Assembly: GCF_000224145.3 (NCBI RefSeq)
Contig: NC_020170.2
Location: 1,258,300-1,322,299, forward strand
DNA from: Ciona intestinalis
Taxonomy: Eukaryota > Chordata > Ascidiacea > Phlebobranchia > Cionidae
Reading direction: 5' to 3'
Length of the DNA stretch: 64,000 bases
Below, one piece after another: positions 45,101-56,704 of this stretch; positions within the stretch are counted from its first letter, which is position 1; each line of letters starts with the position of its first letter. Position numbers and translations under genes: made by a program. Under the pieces are notes generated by a model. That model made no database searches. It saw only the letters and a program-made list of their open reading frames with translations, and was not told the DNA's origin.

Positions 45101-47088
45101 CGCATAACTTTACTATGCGCAAAACAGCAAATCCTGAAAAAGTAATGCGGGTGCTGGTTAAGCAGTGTATTTTATAACAAGGTTTAAAACGACAGGTACA
45201 GATGATAAGGAAGTTCTGTCTGAATATTTCTACAGAGATGATGCGCTTCTACTGTGGAAGGCAATACAAAACTACGTCACGTCCGTTATTTCAATTTTTT
45301 ATTCAGAAGACCAAGTAAGTCGCTATCGCAGCAGCCATAGCGGATGAAGCGAGATTTGAGCTCGTTGCTACCAATGTGGTGTGCGTCATGCTCCAATTCC
45401 GTTGTTATTTACAGGTTTCTGTTTTTTTAACAACCTGCAAAAACATAGTTACAAATAAGCGTGGGCATGAGGCGTATGCAGCCATTATTTTATCTCTCGT
45501 GTGTTATAGCAATACTGGGCATACAATTAACAGCTTTTTGTAAACCGATCTTGGCCAGTGTTTTGTAATTTTAAACTAGCACCCTATATAAAACAACCAC
45601 TTTATCCACTTTATCATTAGGATGTGGCCAATGATTGGGAGCTTGATAGTTTTGTTCGCATGGTGGCAACAGAGGGTTTCGGATACGACGGGTGCGACAG
45701 GGGATTCCCTCTGAAACTAGAATCGATTGATAAATTGGTTTGTGTCATTATCCTTGAACACGTTGTAAAGTTTACGTTCTAACATTATGACGTAACAGGT
45801 AGATTACATGACGTTGATCGTGTTTAATTGTTCGGTACAACATGCAGCGAGCAACTTTGGTCAATTCGAGATTTACAAGTTTATTCCAAACGCACCGGGT
45901 GGAATGAGACTTCCACCGCATAAGAAAGGCGAGGTATGACGTTAAGGGTTAATATTGTTTAATGTATAGTAAGGTGGGGAAAGATGGGACACCTTTTCAT
46001 TCTATTTTCTAGTTCAATCTGGTAGTAAACAAAGAACATTTAAAGAATTATAAAACTGTATCTTCACAACTTTCATATTGACTGTTGTTAATTGTTTAAA
46101 ACACGATCAGGATATTTGGATATTACGTGAAAAGGTGTCCCATTTTCCCCACAGTACTACATGGCAAAAATAACTTGAGTTTCTCGATGCTTTAACAACA
46201 AATCTCGTATGCTATTATGGACAAAAAGACCGTTTGACCAGCAAAAAAGACCGTTTGACCAATAAAACAATTGTATAAAATAATGTTATAGGGCTCGATG
46301 CAACGGATTATGGACAGTCTCCCGGACAACGTTATGGCAAGCTTACAACTTGGCACAGCGTTCCTGCTATCGACCTATGCTCCGAATGAAGTAAGTATTA
46401 CGACGTATAAGGTAGAATACCGTTTTACGCAGAAAGCTTTAAATACATGAGCTTAACTTTGCTGAGTATGTTGAGTAAGAAGCTGCCCCAGCATTGGTAA
46501 CAAATGGGTTGACTAAATCAATAGTCATAGCTTACACACATAAAACAAACATCGCAAAAGTAAATACCTGGCAAATCGCAAGCGTGCACGAGATATATAT
46601 ATATAATAGGATGGGAGAAGATGGGACACCTTTTCATTTTGGAACAAAAAACATTCAAAGAATTATTAAACCGTATGCTTTCGACTCCCACAGACCGTTG
46701 TTAATTGTTTAAACCACGATCAGAATTTAGGATACTTGGATATTATGTGCTAAAGGTGTCCCATCTACACCCATCCTACTATGTATGAAATAAGTTGTAC
46801 CATTGATGTTCTTTCAAAACCAATCCAGCTGCACAACAATTTATATTTCCGTGCATGGATAACTTTTTAAATAGAAAAACGGTAAATGTATTTACATTCT
46901 ACTTACAGGTATACTTGGGTCAATTCCCAATGAATCTGTTCGACGACGCGAGGGTCGATCAAGCCCAAGCCCAGTTCAGAGGAGAATTGAAAACAATCTC
47001 AAACCTGATTCATTCAAGAAACAAAGATCTTAAGTTTCCTTACGAGTATCTTCTGCCCGAGAAAATTCCAATCAGTATCGCTGTGTGA
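42176..47088 (+). CDS. Animal lipoxygenase, ALOX5-like
   Basis: Fourteen exons: 42176-42208, 42275-42464, 42668-42796, 43138-43392, 43597-43693, 43919-44057, 44215-44463, 44593-44785, 44853-44933, 45196-45314, 45621-45737, 45799-45933, 46292-46390 and 46909-47088. The join gives 671 residues; human ALOX5 has 674. An N-terminal PLAT domain (residues 1 to ~117, from LYTIEAKT to YVYDWV) is followed by the catalytic domain, which inserts O2 into polyunsaturated fatty acids. Metal-site residues: His363 and His368 (HEWKYH, split across the exon 7/8 join), His549 and Asn553 (QHAASN), and the C-terminus. QHAAxN followed by FGQ is the ALOX5/coral-LOX pattern. The C-terminus is Val (IPISIAV), where animal enzymes end in Ile. 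Copies of the foldback repeat sit in introns 12 and 13 and the 3' flank. Confidence 0.95.
45965..46160. mobile_element. Foldback MITE-like element in lipoxygenase intron 12
   Basis: Starts TATAGTAAGGTGGGGAAAGA and ends GTGTCCCATTTTCCCCACAG. ~195 bp, with internal AAACACGATCAGGATATT. Confidence 0.75.
46603..46783. mobile_element. Foldback MITE-like element in lipoxygenase intron 13
   Basis: Starts ATAATAGGATGGGAGAAGAT and ends TCCCATCTACACCCATCCTA. ~180 bp, same family as the copy in the preceding intron. Confidence 0.75.
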
Positions 47089-47180
47089 TTGACAGATTTA
47101 AAAACATGTCATCTTAACCGCAGTCTATATATAAACTGAACTATGAAGGCCAGATATAAATGTTCTAAATCTAAGCAACC

Positions 47181-47349
47181 TTATAATCGTGTGAGAGATG
47201 ATGGGAAACCTTTTCATTCTATTTACCAGCCATATTTGGCAGTGTATCCTCACGACTTCCATAGACCGTTGTTAGTTGTTTAAAACGCGATCTGGATATT
47301 TGTATATTATGTGCTAAAGGTGTCCCATCTTCCCCCAACCCACTACAGT
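47181..47349. mobile_element. Foldback MITE-like element in lipoxygenase 3' flank
   Basis: Starts ATAATCGTGTGAGAGATGAT (worn) and ends TCCCATCTTCCCCCAACCCA. It lies between the stop codon and the poly(A) signal, so it may be part of the 3' UTR. Confidence 0.65.
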
Positions 47350-47510
47350 AGTTTTTCGTTAAACATTTTTAGGTAGAACAGTTTGTATGTATATAAAAAC
47401 ATTATAAAAACTTTTTTTTGTAAATTTGCATTAAACATTTAGCTCATCTCGTTTACTGACAACAAGAGCATGTACGATGTATGAATGTATTTCACGCAGT
47501 TATCGTTTGT

Positions 47511-47516
47511 AATAAA
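47511..47516 (+). terminator. Candidate poly(A) signal of the lipoxygenase gene
   Basis: AATAAA about 420 bases past the stop codon, and 125 bases before the converging CDC20 stop codon. Confidence 0.4.
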
Positions 47517-47640
47517 GAAGTCCATTGTACATTAGGGCTAAAAATGGACAGCATTTAGAATGAATACTCATAACACAATTTGCGCTAGGTACCACAACAT
47601 AGGACGCCTGAATTGCATTATATGTGATTATTAAGAAATT

Positions 47641-50600
47641 TCAACGAATAGAAAACAACGTATTGATTTTGCTTGATGTAGCTGTTGAGGGAGTTTTAGT
47701 TTTCTTTTTTGAGCTTGGATCGACAGCAAAACAATCCCATAACCTCAAAGATTCATCGGCAGCCCCCGAACAAACGGTTTGTCCATCCGGTGACATTGCT
47801 AAGTAGAGAACCTGCAGATTAAAGTCACAAAATTTAAACAACAATACTTAGGTCCCATAAGTTAATGTTAAATTAAACATATTCAGTGAGTTAAAAAAGG
47901 TACTGGTAATGTAGACGGATGGCACATGAAACAGACTTTATGTCATGGACTATGCCATTATAGTGCATTAAGATTATGCCGCTTCCCAAACTAGTGGTCA
48001 TTCAGGAATTTTAATGATCTAACAATTAAAGAAATGGCAGTAACTTATTTGAATATAACATGGGTCAAACTGTTATTTCATGCACCTTGTTCCCATTTAC
48101 AAGTTACGGGGTATGTGACTTTTTGAATGATTGTTTTAACAACTGAGATGTTCCACTGACACTGTACATACAAATGCATGTTAGTGGGTAATCATTTTTT
48201 GGGCTTAACGGCTGACAATTTGGACACCCCATTAGGGACCACCAGGTTGGAACAGCTGTCATTAATCCCACAAGGGTAGCAGCATGGAGCCTTGAAACCA
48301 TATCCTCTTGGCTAGAGAAGCTTGATGTTCATTTACTTACCCTTGAAGTATGGCCCATTAGATCCTGCACCCAATGCATTGATGGATAGGACCATATAGT
48401 TAGTTGGTTGTGTACATATCCATGTGAAGATACAATCTCTTTGTAATGTGTCGACCACTTTAATGCACATACCTGTGTATAAGAAATTTGAGGTAACTTG
48501 GGTAATGAGTCAACCCTGGCTTAAATGCACTGGCCTTTTGGCCAAATGAATACATTAAAATAATTCGTAATATAGGATGGTGATTAATTTACCTGAGATT
48601 TGGTATCCACTGACTTGATACAACTCCCATTATGTGTGTTCCAGAATCTAATATGTCGATCAGCGCTTCCTCCACCTGATGCTAATACATTACTTTGCCA
48701 AGGACACCATGCTATTGCCTGCCATTAGATGATTATTCCTTTACAATATCATAAATATATGTATGTGTGTTAATTGATACAGTAAAAAATTAATATTACT
48801 CCGAACGGAGACATATTTAGAATACCTTAGTTTTTGCATCTTAATATAGGATATAAAATAACACAAAAAACATACTTTTTGTAGACAAGCAATGTTTTTT
48901 TCTGTGTTTAGCGAATAAAAATACAAAATGCTGACCTTGACAGCAGACTGATGGTCTGTGAACGAATACATAGGTTTGGTGTCCATGTGAGAATACACAT
49001 TAACAATATTATCATTACTTCCACTCGCTAAGTGATGTCCGTCCTTTGACCATTCCAACCCACAAACCTCCTGTGTGTTTCAATTGGTCAAGTTTTAAAA
49101 TTAATGCAACTTTGTTGATGGGTTTGTGTTTTTAGAATTGCTGGTTTTTTTTGTTTCTAAGATTTTTTTTTGTTAAACAATACATAAAATAAACAAAGCA
49201 AAATAATTGTGCAGTTACATTTAGAATTTTAAAAATCTTAGTTTAAGTAAAATTTTACGACTGATAATATGTGTAAGAGATCAAGAAGTGCATAATCACA
49301 CAGAAGCTCTAAAAATATACAGTAGGGTGGGGGAAGATGGGACACCTTTTTATTCTATTTTCCCGTCCAATTTGGTAGTAAACAAAAAATTTTCAAAGAA
49401 ATATAAATCCATATCCTTACAACTCCCAAAGACTGTTGTTAATTGTTTAAAACATGATCAGGATATTTTGATATTATGTGTCAAAGTTGTCCGACCTCCC
49501 CCCACCCTACTATACAATAATGTAAGATGTAAGTTTAATAATCTTTCTAGCAAGAATATTCTATGTACACATAATTTGAAATTCTACTCAAGTCACCATG
49601 ATCAGGGATTCAGGTTAAACTTAAATTGCTTAATAAGTTTATATTATGCTTGGCATGTTAGCAGCGACGTTTTTTATGTTTTTAAAACTAACCTGTGAGT
49701 GCCCGGTTAAGGTAGCAACATGATGGTCAGGTACTCTCACATCATGGTGGTGAATAAAACCATCTAATGAACCACTAAATATAAATGTGAATTAAAATAA
49801 AAGTAAAATAGTTTTAAGGTAGTAATTCGATTACCATTTAAGACTATTTAGATAATCTACTTCTTAAAAGATCAATAATTGGTTATTTTTTTAATTGTAG
49901 CTATTTCAAACAGTGTTTTATTTTATTTAAAACAGTGTGCTTTTTGGTTAAATACTACCGCTTCTTTGTTCAAAACACCACATTTTAAACCTTGATTGGC
50001 ATAACTTAAAGTGCTTTGATTTACTCTCAGTGCCCCATTACTGTATAATTAAACTCAAAATGTTAAAAAAATGATTTTAAGGAAATATAGGCCTATTTAG
50101 ATATTGTTTTAATTCCCACCTTGATAAAATATATTCATTCCATGAAAGCGAACAAACTCTTGCAGCGTGACTTTTCATGTTTCTCATTCGCTTGCTGGCT
50201 GCTACATCCCATAACTGAAGGACAGCAATTTAGTATTAATAAGATTTTAGAATTAGGTATAAAAGTTAGTAACACCTAACACGTATTTAATTTGAAATCA
50301 TTCCCATACAGCTTACAATTTGGGGTGTTAAATTAATAACTGAAACTGTATAAATCTGGTGAGCACACTGTTTATCGTCTTTTTGTGACTAGTTACACCC
50401 TAGTTTGCCAGACCTTTAAAAAGTAAAATCAAAGACAGATTAAAAAACAACAAGTAGTTAGGATAGTAAAACTAAATTGAATAATAAAATTGACATAAAA
50501 CTGACCAATCATAAACAGCATAATCATGATGTAAGCTTGTATTAGAAGATAGTGCAGCTTGTTTAATGTCAAATTTACATGACAATCACCTGAACTTCAG

Positions 50601-52656
50601 CATCACTGTTCCCGATTGCTATGTGTTCACCATCAGGCATCCACTTGACAGATGATACGTATTCGTTCTCACCTTCCATTGTCATCAGCATTGTGATGTC
50701 ACCACACGAGGCATCCCATAGGTAAACAGATGGTCCAAGGACGACTGCAAGCTGATTGGTCGAACTCCAATCCAATAAATTTAAATCTAAAAAAGGACAT
50801 TATATAAATTATAGCTACTATTGGCTTTAATGATAGAAAAAATTGGTAAAACAATAACATATGATATGCAGTTTGACTCCAAAGTGTAAAAAAGTTACCA
50901 TGAAATATAAATATCTCTTTTTAGCCATAAAACTTGGACACATTCTACTAAGTAGCAGAATGTTTGTGTGTCACTGTACTTAGAAATGCAAAACAAAAAA
51001 GATAATTGCAACTTACAGAAGTCATTTCCAAGATCTGGAGCATCCAGTATTCGACTTGCAGTGGTTGGAATGTGTCGAGTCTTCTTACGATCTGCCATCG
51101 ATTTCTTACATGAACTGTACAATACCTGTGATTTAAATGCACAGTTTTAATGCCTTAAAATATGACTTTCCATTTATGTAAGTTGACCTATGTGATTGGT
51201 AACAATCTTTTGCTACACAAGGTTGGAGGTTACGGTTACCAATAATGTATGTATGTTGTGTATTTATTAGCAAAATCTAAACTTTTAAAATGACTTGTGA
51301 GTTGTGACTAAACTTATCACATTCTATTCAATACAATGTTTTTAGATGTATAAAACCTACAACTGGCTATATAGAAATGGGAGAAAATAATTAAAATTAC
51401 ACACAACTGAAGTACCTTAGTATTATTATGGTAACCCTCTGCTGCAGCTGGACGAGCTTTAAAAGCAAGAATCCTCTCCCCACCTCCAATACCACTGGCT
51501 CGCTGCAGATTCTCACTCATCCTCCTCTTATAATCTTCCTGAGCAAGAGATCCAGAGTTCTCTTGGTCACCTGAAGCATTTATTAAAGTTACTATAACAT
51601 TTAACAATTACGTTTTGACCAATTTTGAATAATAATGACTTCAACACTTTCTTCATTATACTTTTGGTTTGACACATTTACACACTATTGTATGGTAGCA
51701 TTAAACAGTAAGAGTTCTTTATTGAATTGCGAATCGCCGACCTGGTATTTTGTAAATTATTCGACCAGATAATTTGATTTAAACATATAAAACCGACTGG
51801 TGTAATAACAACGGTCATTACCTGGCAAGTGGCGACATAAGGATGAATAGTGTTATATACCATTTAGTTATTTAATCATTCATACTTCAATCTGCTAATT
51901 AGTGACCTACACCTACCATTACATTAGACATTCATTTAAGATAAGATAAAGGTAACTCACCATTTTCTGACACAATCCTGTAATGTCCAAGCTCAAAGTT
52001 TGTTGCTTGTCGGTTAGGAATGAACCTGTCACCGTGACCAGGTGTTCGATTCAAACTTGAATTTTTACTCGAAGGTTTCAGTTTACCTGGAAGATGTAGA
52101 AAATACTTACTTAAAGAAAAAGGGAGAATTATTATTGGAACAACACCATTGTCCAGGTAAGCTGTAATTTGGTGTCAGGTCAAAAGTTATTTTAAAAATA
52201 TTCATTTTTTCTTTTTTGGTCCTGTAAGTTTACCTGGTGTTTTGTTTTTGCCGGAAGTTGGTGTTCTTGTTGAACCGGGTGTTTTGTTGACACTTTGTGA
52301 CATTGAACGATTCTTCGAAGGACTGATATTTAAACTGAGGTGATGACTGTAACATGAAATATGAGGATAGTAAGTATGAAATCACACATTTCATAAATTA
52401 TTTTAAATAAGGTTCCTATTACAAATAAGTTTTCATTCAATTGGATATGATAGTATAAAAAGATGGTTAAAAATAGATTAATGCTTTTACCAAAGACCCA
52501 CCTAACATTTAATGATTTATTGTGCAAACTAAGATTGCCACATCCGGATAAGTCATTTGCTTTTCTTTGCCACCTTGCAATGGGACCTGCTTGTAACGGT
52601 TTGTCCATTCTTACCAAACTATTCACTTCATTTTCAAAATCAAACTGGGATGACAT
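47641..52656 (-). CDS. CDC20: CDC20, APC/C activator
   Basis: Twelve exons: 52656-52502, 52346-52234, 52086-51961, 51570-51416, 51125-51017, 50786-50590, 50214-50120, 49774-49693, 49070-48936, 48718-48593, 48472-48341 and 47811-47641. Total 531 residues (human 499). N-terminal region: [11 protein letters not shown]-box DRFIPNR (109-115), MAD2-binding segment [10 protein letters not shown] (163-172), then [16 protein letters not shown]. Seven WD40 repeats follow (for example [20 protein letters not shown] and [18 protein letters not shown]) and a C-terminal Ile-Arg tail. CDC20 recruits substrates to the anaphase-promoting complex and is the target of the spindle checkpoint. The KEN box of human CDC20 aligns with SEN here (129-131), so that degron appears lost. 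Intron 8 carries a foldback element and intron 11 an old SINE. Confidence 0.97.
48025..48310 (-). mobile_element. Worn SINE in CDC20 intron 11
   Basis: Reversed order of the SINE family: AACATGGGTCAAACTG, TACAAGTTACGGGGTATG, GGCTGACAATTTGGACACCC, and the head remnant GGAGCCTTGAAACCATATCC. Strongly diverged. Confidence 0.6.
49318..49515. mobile_element. Foldback MITE-like element in CDC20 intron 8
   Basis: Starts ACAGTAGGGTGGGGGAAGAT and ends with CCCCCCCACCCTACTATAC-like sequence. ~198 bp with a good inverted repeat at the ends. Confidence 0.78.
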
Positions 52657-53690
52657 ATTAGCAAGGTCTACCTTTTTTAAACTTTAACTTAAAACATGAA
52701 ATTAAAAAAAGTCTCAGTTTAACATACTTATTACAGTATTCAGATTCTTTTATAAGCGGATAATATAGGACCCATAATATATTTAATTAGTCTTTTGGTA
52801 ACAACAATTAGTGTGCGAACATATGTGATGATGATATGTTAAAAGTTAACCCAGTGAGGCAGAAATTAAAACCTGCAAATATTCTAAATAAAACAGATAA
52901 AGGTATGTGAAAATTTTAATGTTGTTGTAACGACGAATATGGTACTTGCTAAAGGGAAAAATGTCAGATCAATAAAAGTTAATTAATTGGTAATCTTTTA
53001 GGTGGTGACCAGTTCTACATCTCAGCCTCACTGTTGTCTACTGTTCAATTGTTTTGAGAAATTTGTGTCAAAAACAAACTTTAAAGTACGGTATTAGAAA
53101 ACATGCTTTGTCACCATAATTTGTCTGCCGTGTGTAAGGACAAGTAAGATTAACGGGTTTATTAAAATAGCGATGCATATACCATACGTGATACTGATAC
53201 GTATGGTTCGATAACCACATAAATATTTCATATTTCACTTATACATTAAGCAGCAAATTAAAAATAAAACTTTTACGAATGAGAAATAATTATAACTGCG
53301 CCAAGCCATGCAACCAGTGATTTCACAACACATAGTTAGTGTTTTAAATAAAACAAAACCTCTAATAATTCGCACATATGCCTCACAACGAGTTAGAGAA
53401 ATTTTAAATATCCCTCTTTCAATAATTGCCAATGACGTCATAAGGCAGTTTAAAACATAGAAATAACAATTTTAACACTATATTCGAAATCGGGGACATT
53501 CATGAATTATCAATTTAACTGGAAACCGATGCTGGAACTGTTTTAAATAATTATAGAAACTCAAATGTGTGTAAATATTCTACGGGGAATTAATGTGCAT
53601 ATGTGCACGTAAATAGAAAATAAACAAAAGCCATGCGTCATGCCAATCTTTTATTGTATCTCTGGATAAATGAACGCAGGGTAGCATTTT
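52657..53690. other. CDC20 upstream region, no other gene seen
   Basis: AT-rich. The CDC20 promoter must lie at its left edge. The minus-strand open frame at 53235-53441 has no splice or family support. Confidence 0.45.
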
Positions 53691-53692
53691 AT

Positions 53693-54097
53693 CCGGCGCC
53701 GTGACATATTGGTTAGCGCTCCTGCCTGTAACCCAGAGGTAATGGGTTCATGGCTCGACGCTGCTACCATTGTGGGCGTATGTGTCCTTGGGCAAGACAC
53801 CTAACGGCAATTGCTTCAACCCAGTGGTCACTAATGGGTTGTCCAAATTATCATCTTAAAAAAATGAAAAAAATCCCAAAAATCACCCACAAAGTAACAT
53901 ATACATGGCAACTCGTAAGCTGGCACGAGGTGTTAAACCCGCGTGATAACAATAACTGTCGTTTTTCGGCCATGCGAAGATATAGTAAGTTACATTCATT
54001 CATTTATTATTATTGAGCACGGTAGTGGTCGTTTTCCGGCCACACGAGGATATAGTAAGTTACATTCATTCATTCATTCATTCATTCATTCATTATT
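53693..54097 (+). mobile_element. tRNA-derived SINE with duplicated tail and (ATTC)n
   Basis: The head CCGGCGCCGTGACATATTGG, then GGTTCATGGCTCGACGC (B-box-like), the shared body ATGTGTCCTTGGGCAAGACA, an A-rich middle, and the tail CATACATGGCAACTCG-like to CGGCCATGCGAAGATATAG, ending in ATTC repeats. The last ~60 bp of tail occurs a second time (54013-54097). Confidence 0.85.
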
Positions 54098-54463
54098 ATT
54101 GAGCACGGTAGTGGTCATATAGATTCTTTTCTAGGTCGAACAGTTGTTCTTGCTTTGGGCACGTAGTGATCATATAAACTTTTTTTCGTCGAACAGTTGT
54201 TCTTGTTATTATCAAACTATATTATATATTTAGAATTTTTGGACCAGATTTTTAGATTTTAAACCACATATTTAGCGATTAATTATCGATTACTTTACTT
54301 TTTGATCAACAGCGCTAAATTCAAAATACTGTTTTCTTTACGTTGGAGTGCAAGTATAAATAAAAAGTGTATCTAGTGATGGTCTTTAATATCTTTTATT
54401 AAAAGGTACTCACTCCATAATGTTTGTTACACCGGGCAAGCTTCGAACTCGAGACATTATAGG

Positions 54464-54650
54464 CTATAGTCGGGTGGGGAAGACGGACACCTTAGCACAC
54501 AACATCTAAATACCATGATCGTGTTAACAACGGTTTATAGGAGTTGCGAGTATACAGTTTTCTATCTCGTTGAATGCTATTTGTTTACTGCCAAATGGGA
54601 CGAGAAAACAGAATGAAAAGATGTCCCATCTTCCCCACCCTACTATATAG
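54464..54650. mobile_element. Foldback MITE-like element, full copy
   Basis: Starts CTATAGTCGGGTGGGGAAGA and ends GTCCCATCTTCCCCACCCTA followed by CTATATAG. ~187 bp. It is in the opposite orientation to most copies, judged from the position of the AACACGATCATGG-like internal word. Confidence 0.75.
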
Positions 54651-54654
54651 TCTG

Positions 54655-55195
54655 TTCCCGGCACGTGACCTAATCGATTGAGCTAAAAGTTACAGTCATA
54701 CAATCAGCCGATAAAGCTGGTATGTCTGTGAATTTGGGACTTTGGGATGGTGCGTGTTAATGAGATAAGAAATCCACACAACGATTAACGCCTAAATCAA
54801 ACTACTACTATTCAAGTGAGGACGCATCAAAGGCACTACTCTTATACCTTATTATCATTTATCGTAATTAAAACATTATTTTTATTAAACCTCATATGAT
54901 TAATATGAACTTCTAACACTACATGGATTTCTAACACTAATAAACGGTTTGTCCAAATCCACAAAAACAAGCGCTTTTAAGCGACGACATGGCTAACTAG
55001 TGTAAGTTTACAAGTCAACACAGGGTACAGGAGTATGGCAAAACGTATTTACGTTTTACCTTTTGCTCCACAGTCACTAATGGCAACTGAAACCGCCTTG
55101 TTTGTTACTTCTGGTTTGCTTTTGATTAAGCTTAGTTAACCGTTGTAGTAAAAGGGGGAAATTAATATTATGCTAATTCGTTTAAATACGTTCTT
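54655..55195. other. No gene seen
   Basis: AT-rich sequence between a foldback element and a short minus-strand exon-like block. Confidence 0.4.
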
Positions 55196-55197
55196 AC

Positions 55198-55286
55198 TCA
55201 TAACATAGGATCTTTAATATCTGGTATTTTAGAGCGTGCCCATTCATCGAAGCTATGCTTTCTTGTTATATCTTGTCTACCACTCC
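55198..55286 (-). other. Exon-like block of unknown gene
   Basis: The minus strand is open to a stop at 55198 and reads SGRQDITRKHSFDEWARSK and then IPDIKDPML, protein-like in composition. It directly abuts the hAT-like element, so its upstream part is cut off by the element. It is not part of ISCA1 as known. It may be a last exon of an unrelated gene or chance. Confidence 0.25.
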
Positions 55287-55780
55287 CACAGAAATAAAAA
55301 AGAGTAGAACGCGCAACTTCCCAAAACCGTGATATATTCTTTTTTCTATTCACGTGACCGCCAACTCCGTCCCCATTTCGCTTGGTCTCCATTGTAAAAG
55401 ATAGGCGCATAGTAGTTTTAAGAGGTTTTTGCTGTTTATTTCAAAAACTACACTAACTATTCCAGTTTATTAGGCCAGTTCACTTATTTGGTAGGTTAAC
55501 GCTTACAGTTTACCACTTTTTAGGAAATTTAATTATTTAATAATTTTAATTAAAAACCTTCAAGCAAACGGTTTGTTAGAAATATTTGTATATTAGAAAA
55601 AAGTTGTTTTACCCTATAACTTTAAATCAAGTCAAAAAATGAAGAAAAACTAGATGAAACGACCTCGATTCCATTGACTACAATAGTAAACGGGAACGAC
55701 CCGCAAAAGAGAGAGAGTGTATCGTGCTCTCTCCTTTGCCGACATAGGAGATGCGCGTTCTATTCTTTTTTAGTTCTGTG
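55287..55780 (-). mobile_element. hAT-like non-autonomous element, inverted copy
   Basis: 494 bp with terminal inverted repeats: CACAGAAATAAAAAAGAGTA at the left, and the inverse ending TTTTTAGTTCTGTG at the right. The left 8-bp flank is ACCACTCC, and the right flank begins ACC before the sequence runs into N, consistent with an 8-bp target-site duplication. It is the same length as, and in opposite orientation to, the copy at 56705-57198. Non-coding apart from chance open frames. Confidence 0.75.
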
Positions 55781-55783
55781 ACC

Positions 55784-55908
55784 NNNNNNNNNNNNNNNNN
55801 NNNNNNNNNNNNNNNNNNNNNNNNNNNNNNNNNNNNNNNNNNNNNNNNNNNNNNNNNNNNNNNNNNNNNNNNNNNNNNNNNNNNNNNNNNNNNNNNNNNN
55901 NNNNNNNN
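55784..55908. other. Assembly gap (125 N)
   Basis: Separates the inverted hAT-like copy from ISCA1 exon 3. Confidence 0.99.
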
Positions 55909-56449
55909 TTACTCCCACCTTAAGTGCATTCTAAAAACAGGTAAGATTTAATTTTAATAAATATGTTGCTGTCCTGTTAACTACTATATTTGTGACACAT
56001 TATTCTTCATGCTTACAGCTTCAGGATTTTGTTGAAGAAGTTCTTTGACTCTTGAAACTGCAGCTTGTGTCTGCGTGAGATAGAGATATGAATTAAAATT
56101 GTTATTAATAATATTTGTTTAATTATAGAGGAATGGCTGTCGGTTTAGAGTTCTTACAAGACTATAGCACTACTCTATTACATGTAGGTTAGGTCCTACA
56201 GGATGGAACACCATGCGATTTCTGTTTTGGGCCCGAGTTGGTTAGCCAAACTATAGTGGTAGTAATATGCACAAAATAGATGCCAAACAGTAGGAATACT
56301 GGAAGTTGAATTACAAAAAAGGTAAAAACGATGATATTTTTGTACATATTATATAATTAACATACCAAAACTAATGCTTGTTTTGTTGGAATCATCCTTC
56401 GTCCTTTAACAGCTCGTACAGTTGCTCCAATTGTCTTAGAAGCCATCAT
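55909..56449 (-). CDS. ISCA1: ISCA1, mitochondrial iron-sulfur assembly protein (5' part only)
   Basis: Exons 56449-56366, 56070-56017 and the first 22 bases of a third (55930-55909) before the gap; all joins are phase 0. The reading begins MMASKTIGATVRAVKGRR, then PTKQALVL, TQAAVSRVKELLQQNPEA and NALKVGV. This follows human ISCA1 closely (ATVRAV, PT..AL.LT..AV, KVGV). ISCA1 is an A-type carrier, acting with ISCA2 in 4Fe-4S cluster formation in mitochondria. The conserved cysteines (one after KVGV, and a C-terminal CGCG) lie beyond the visible part; I find no exon for them down to 53 kb. The gene is therefore incomplete here, through the gap, the inserted element, or both. A second Met (56446) could be the true start. 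Confidence 0.88.
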
Positions 56450-56704
56450 ACGAAACAATGGTGAAATAGCGTAAACACTTTTAACCCAGTATGCTACAGA
56501 ATAACTAAACGACGTTAACAAGACCTAATCAGGGATAGTCAAGTATTTATTCTCAATTTATATGAGATACGAAAGAAACCTTCTTTTGCTATATTTACAC
56601 CAGCTGGAATTGTCACAACATTGTTGTACGTGACGACAACTGTGTGTCACTTGTCGGAAATATTCGGAATCCGAACTTTAGCAGTAAAGAGAGCGAGTGT
56701 AAAA

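Noticed and set aside
53750-54016. tRNA gene in the SINE head
   Set aside because: A and B boxes are present but no cloverleaf closes; the body and tail match the SINE family.
55198-55410. Open frame MRLSFTMETKRNGDG through the hAT-like element
   Set aside because: The same reading occurs in the inverted copy and comes from the non-coding element; only the part beyond the element end was kept as a weak exon-like block.
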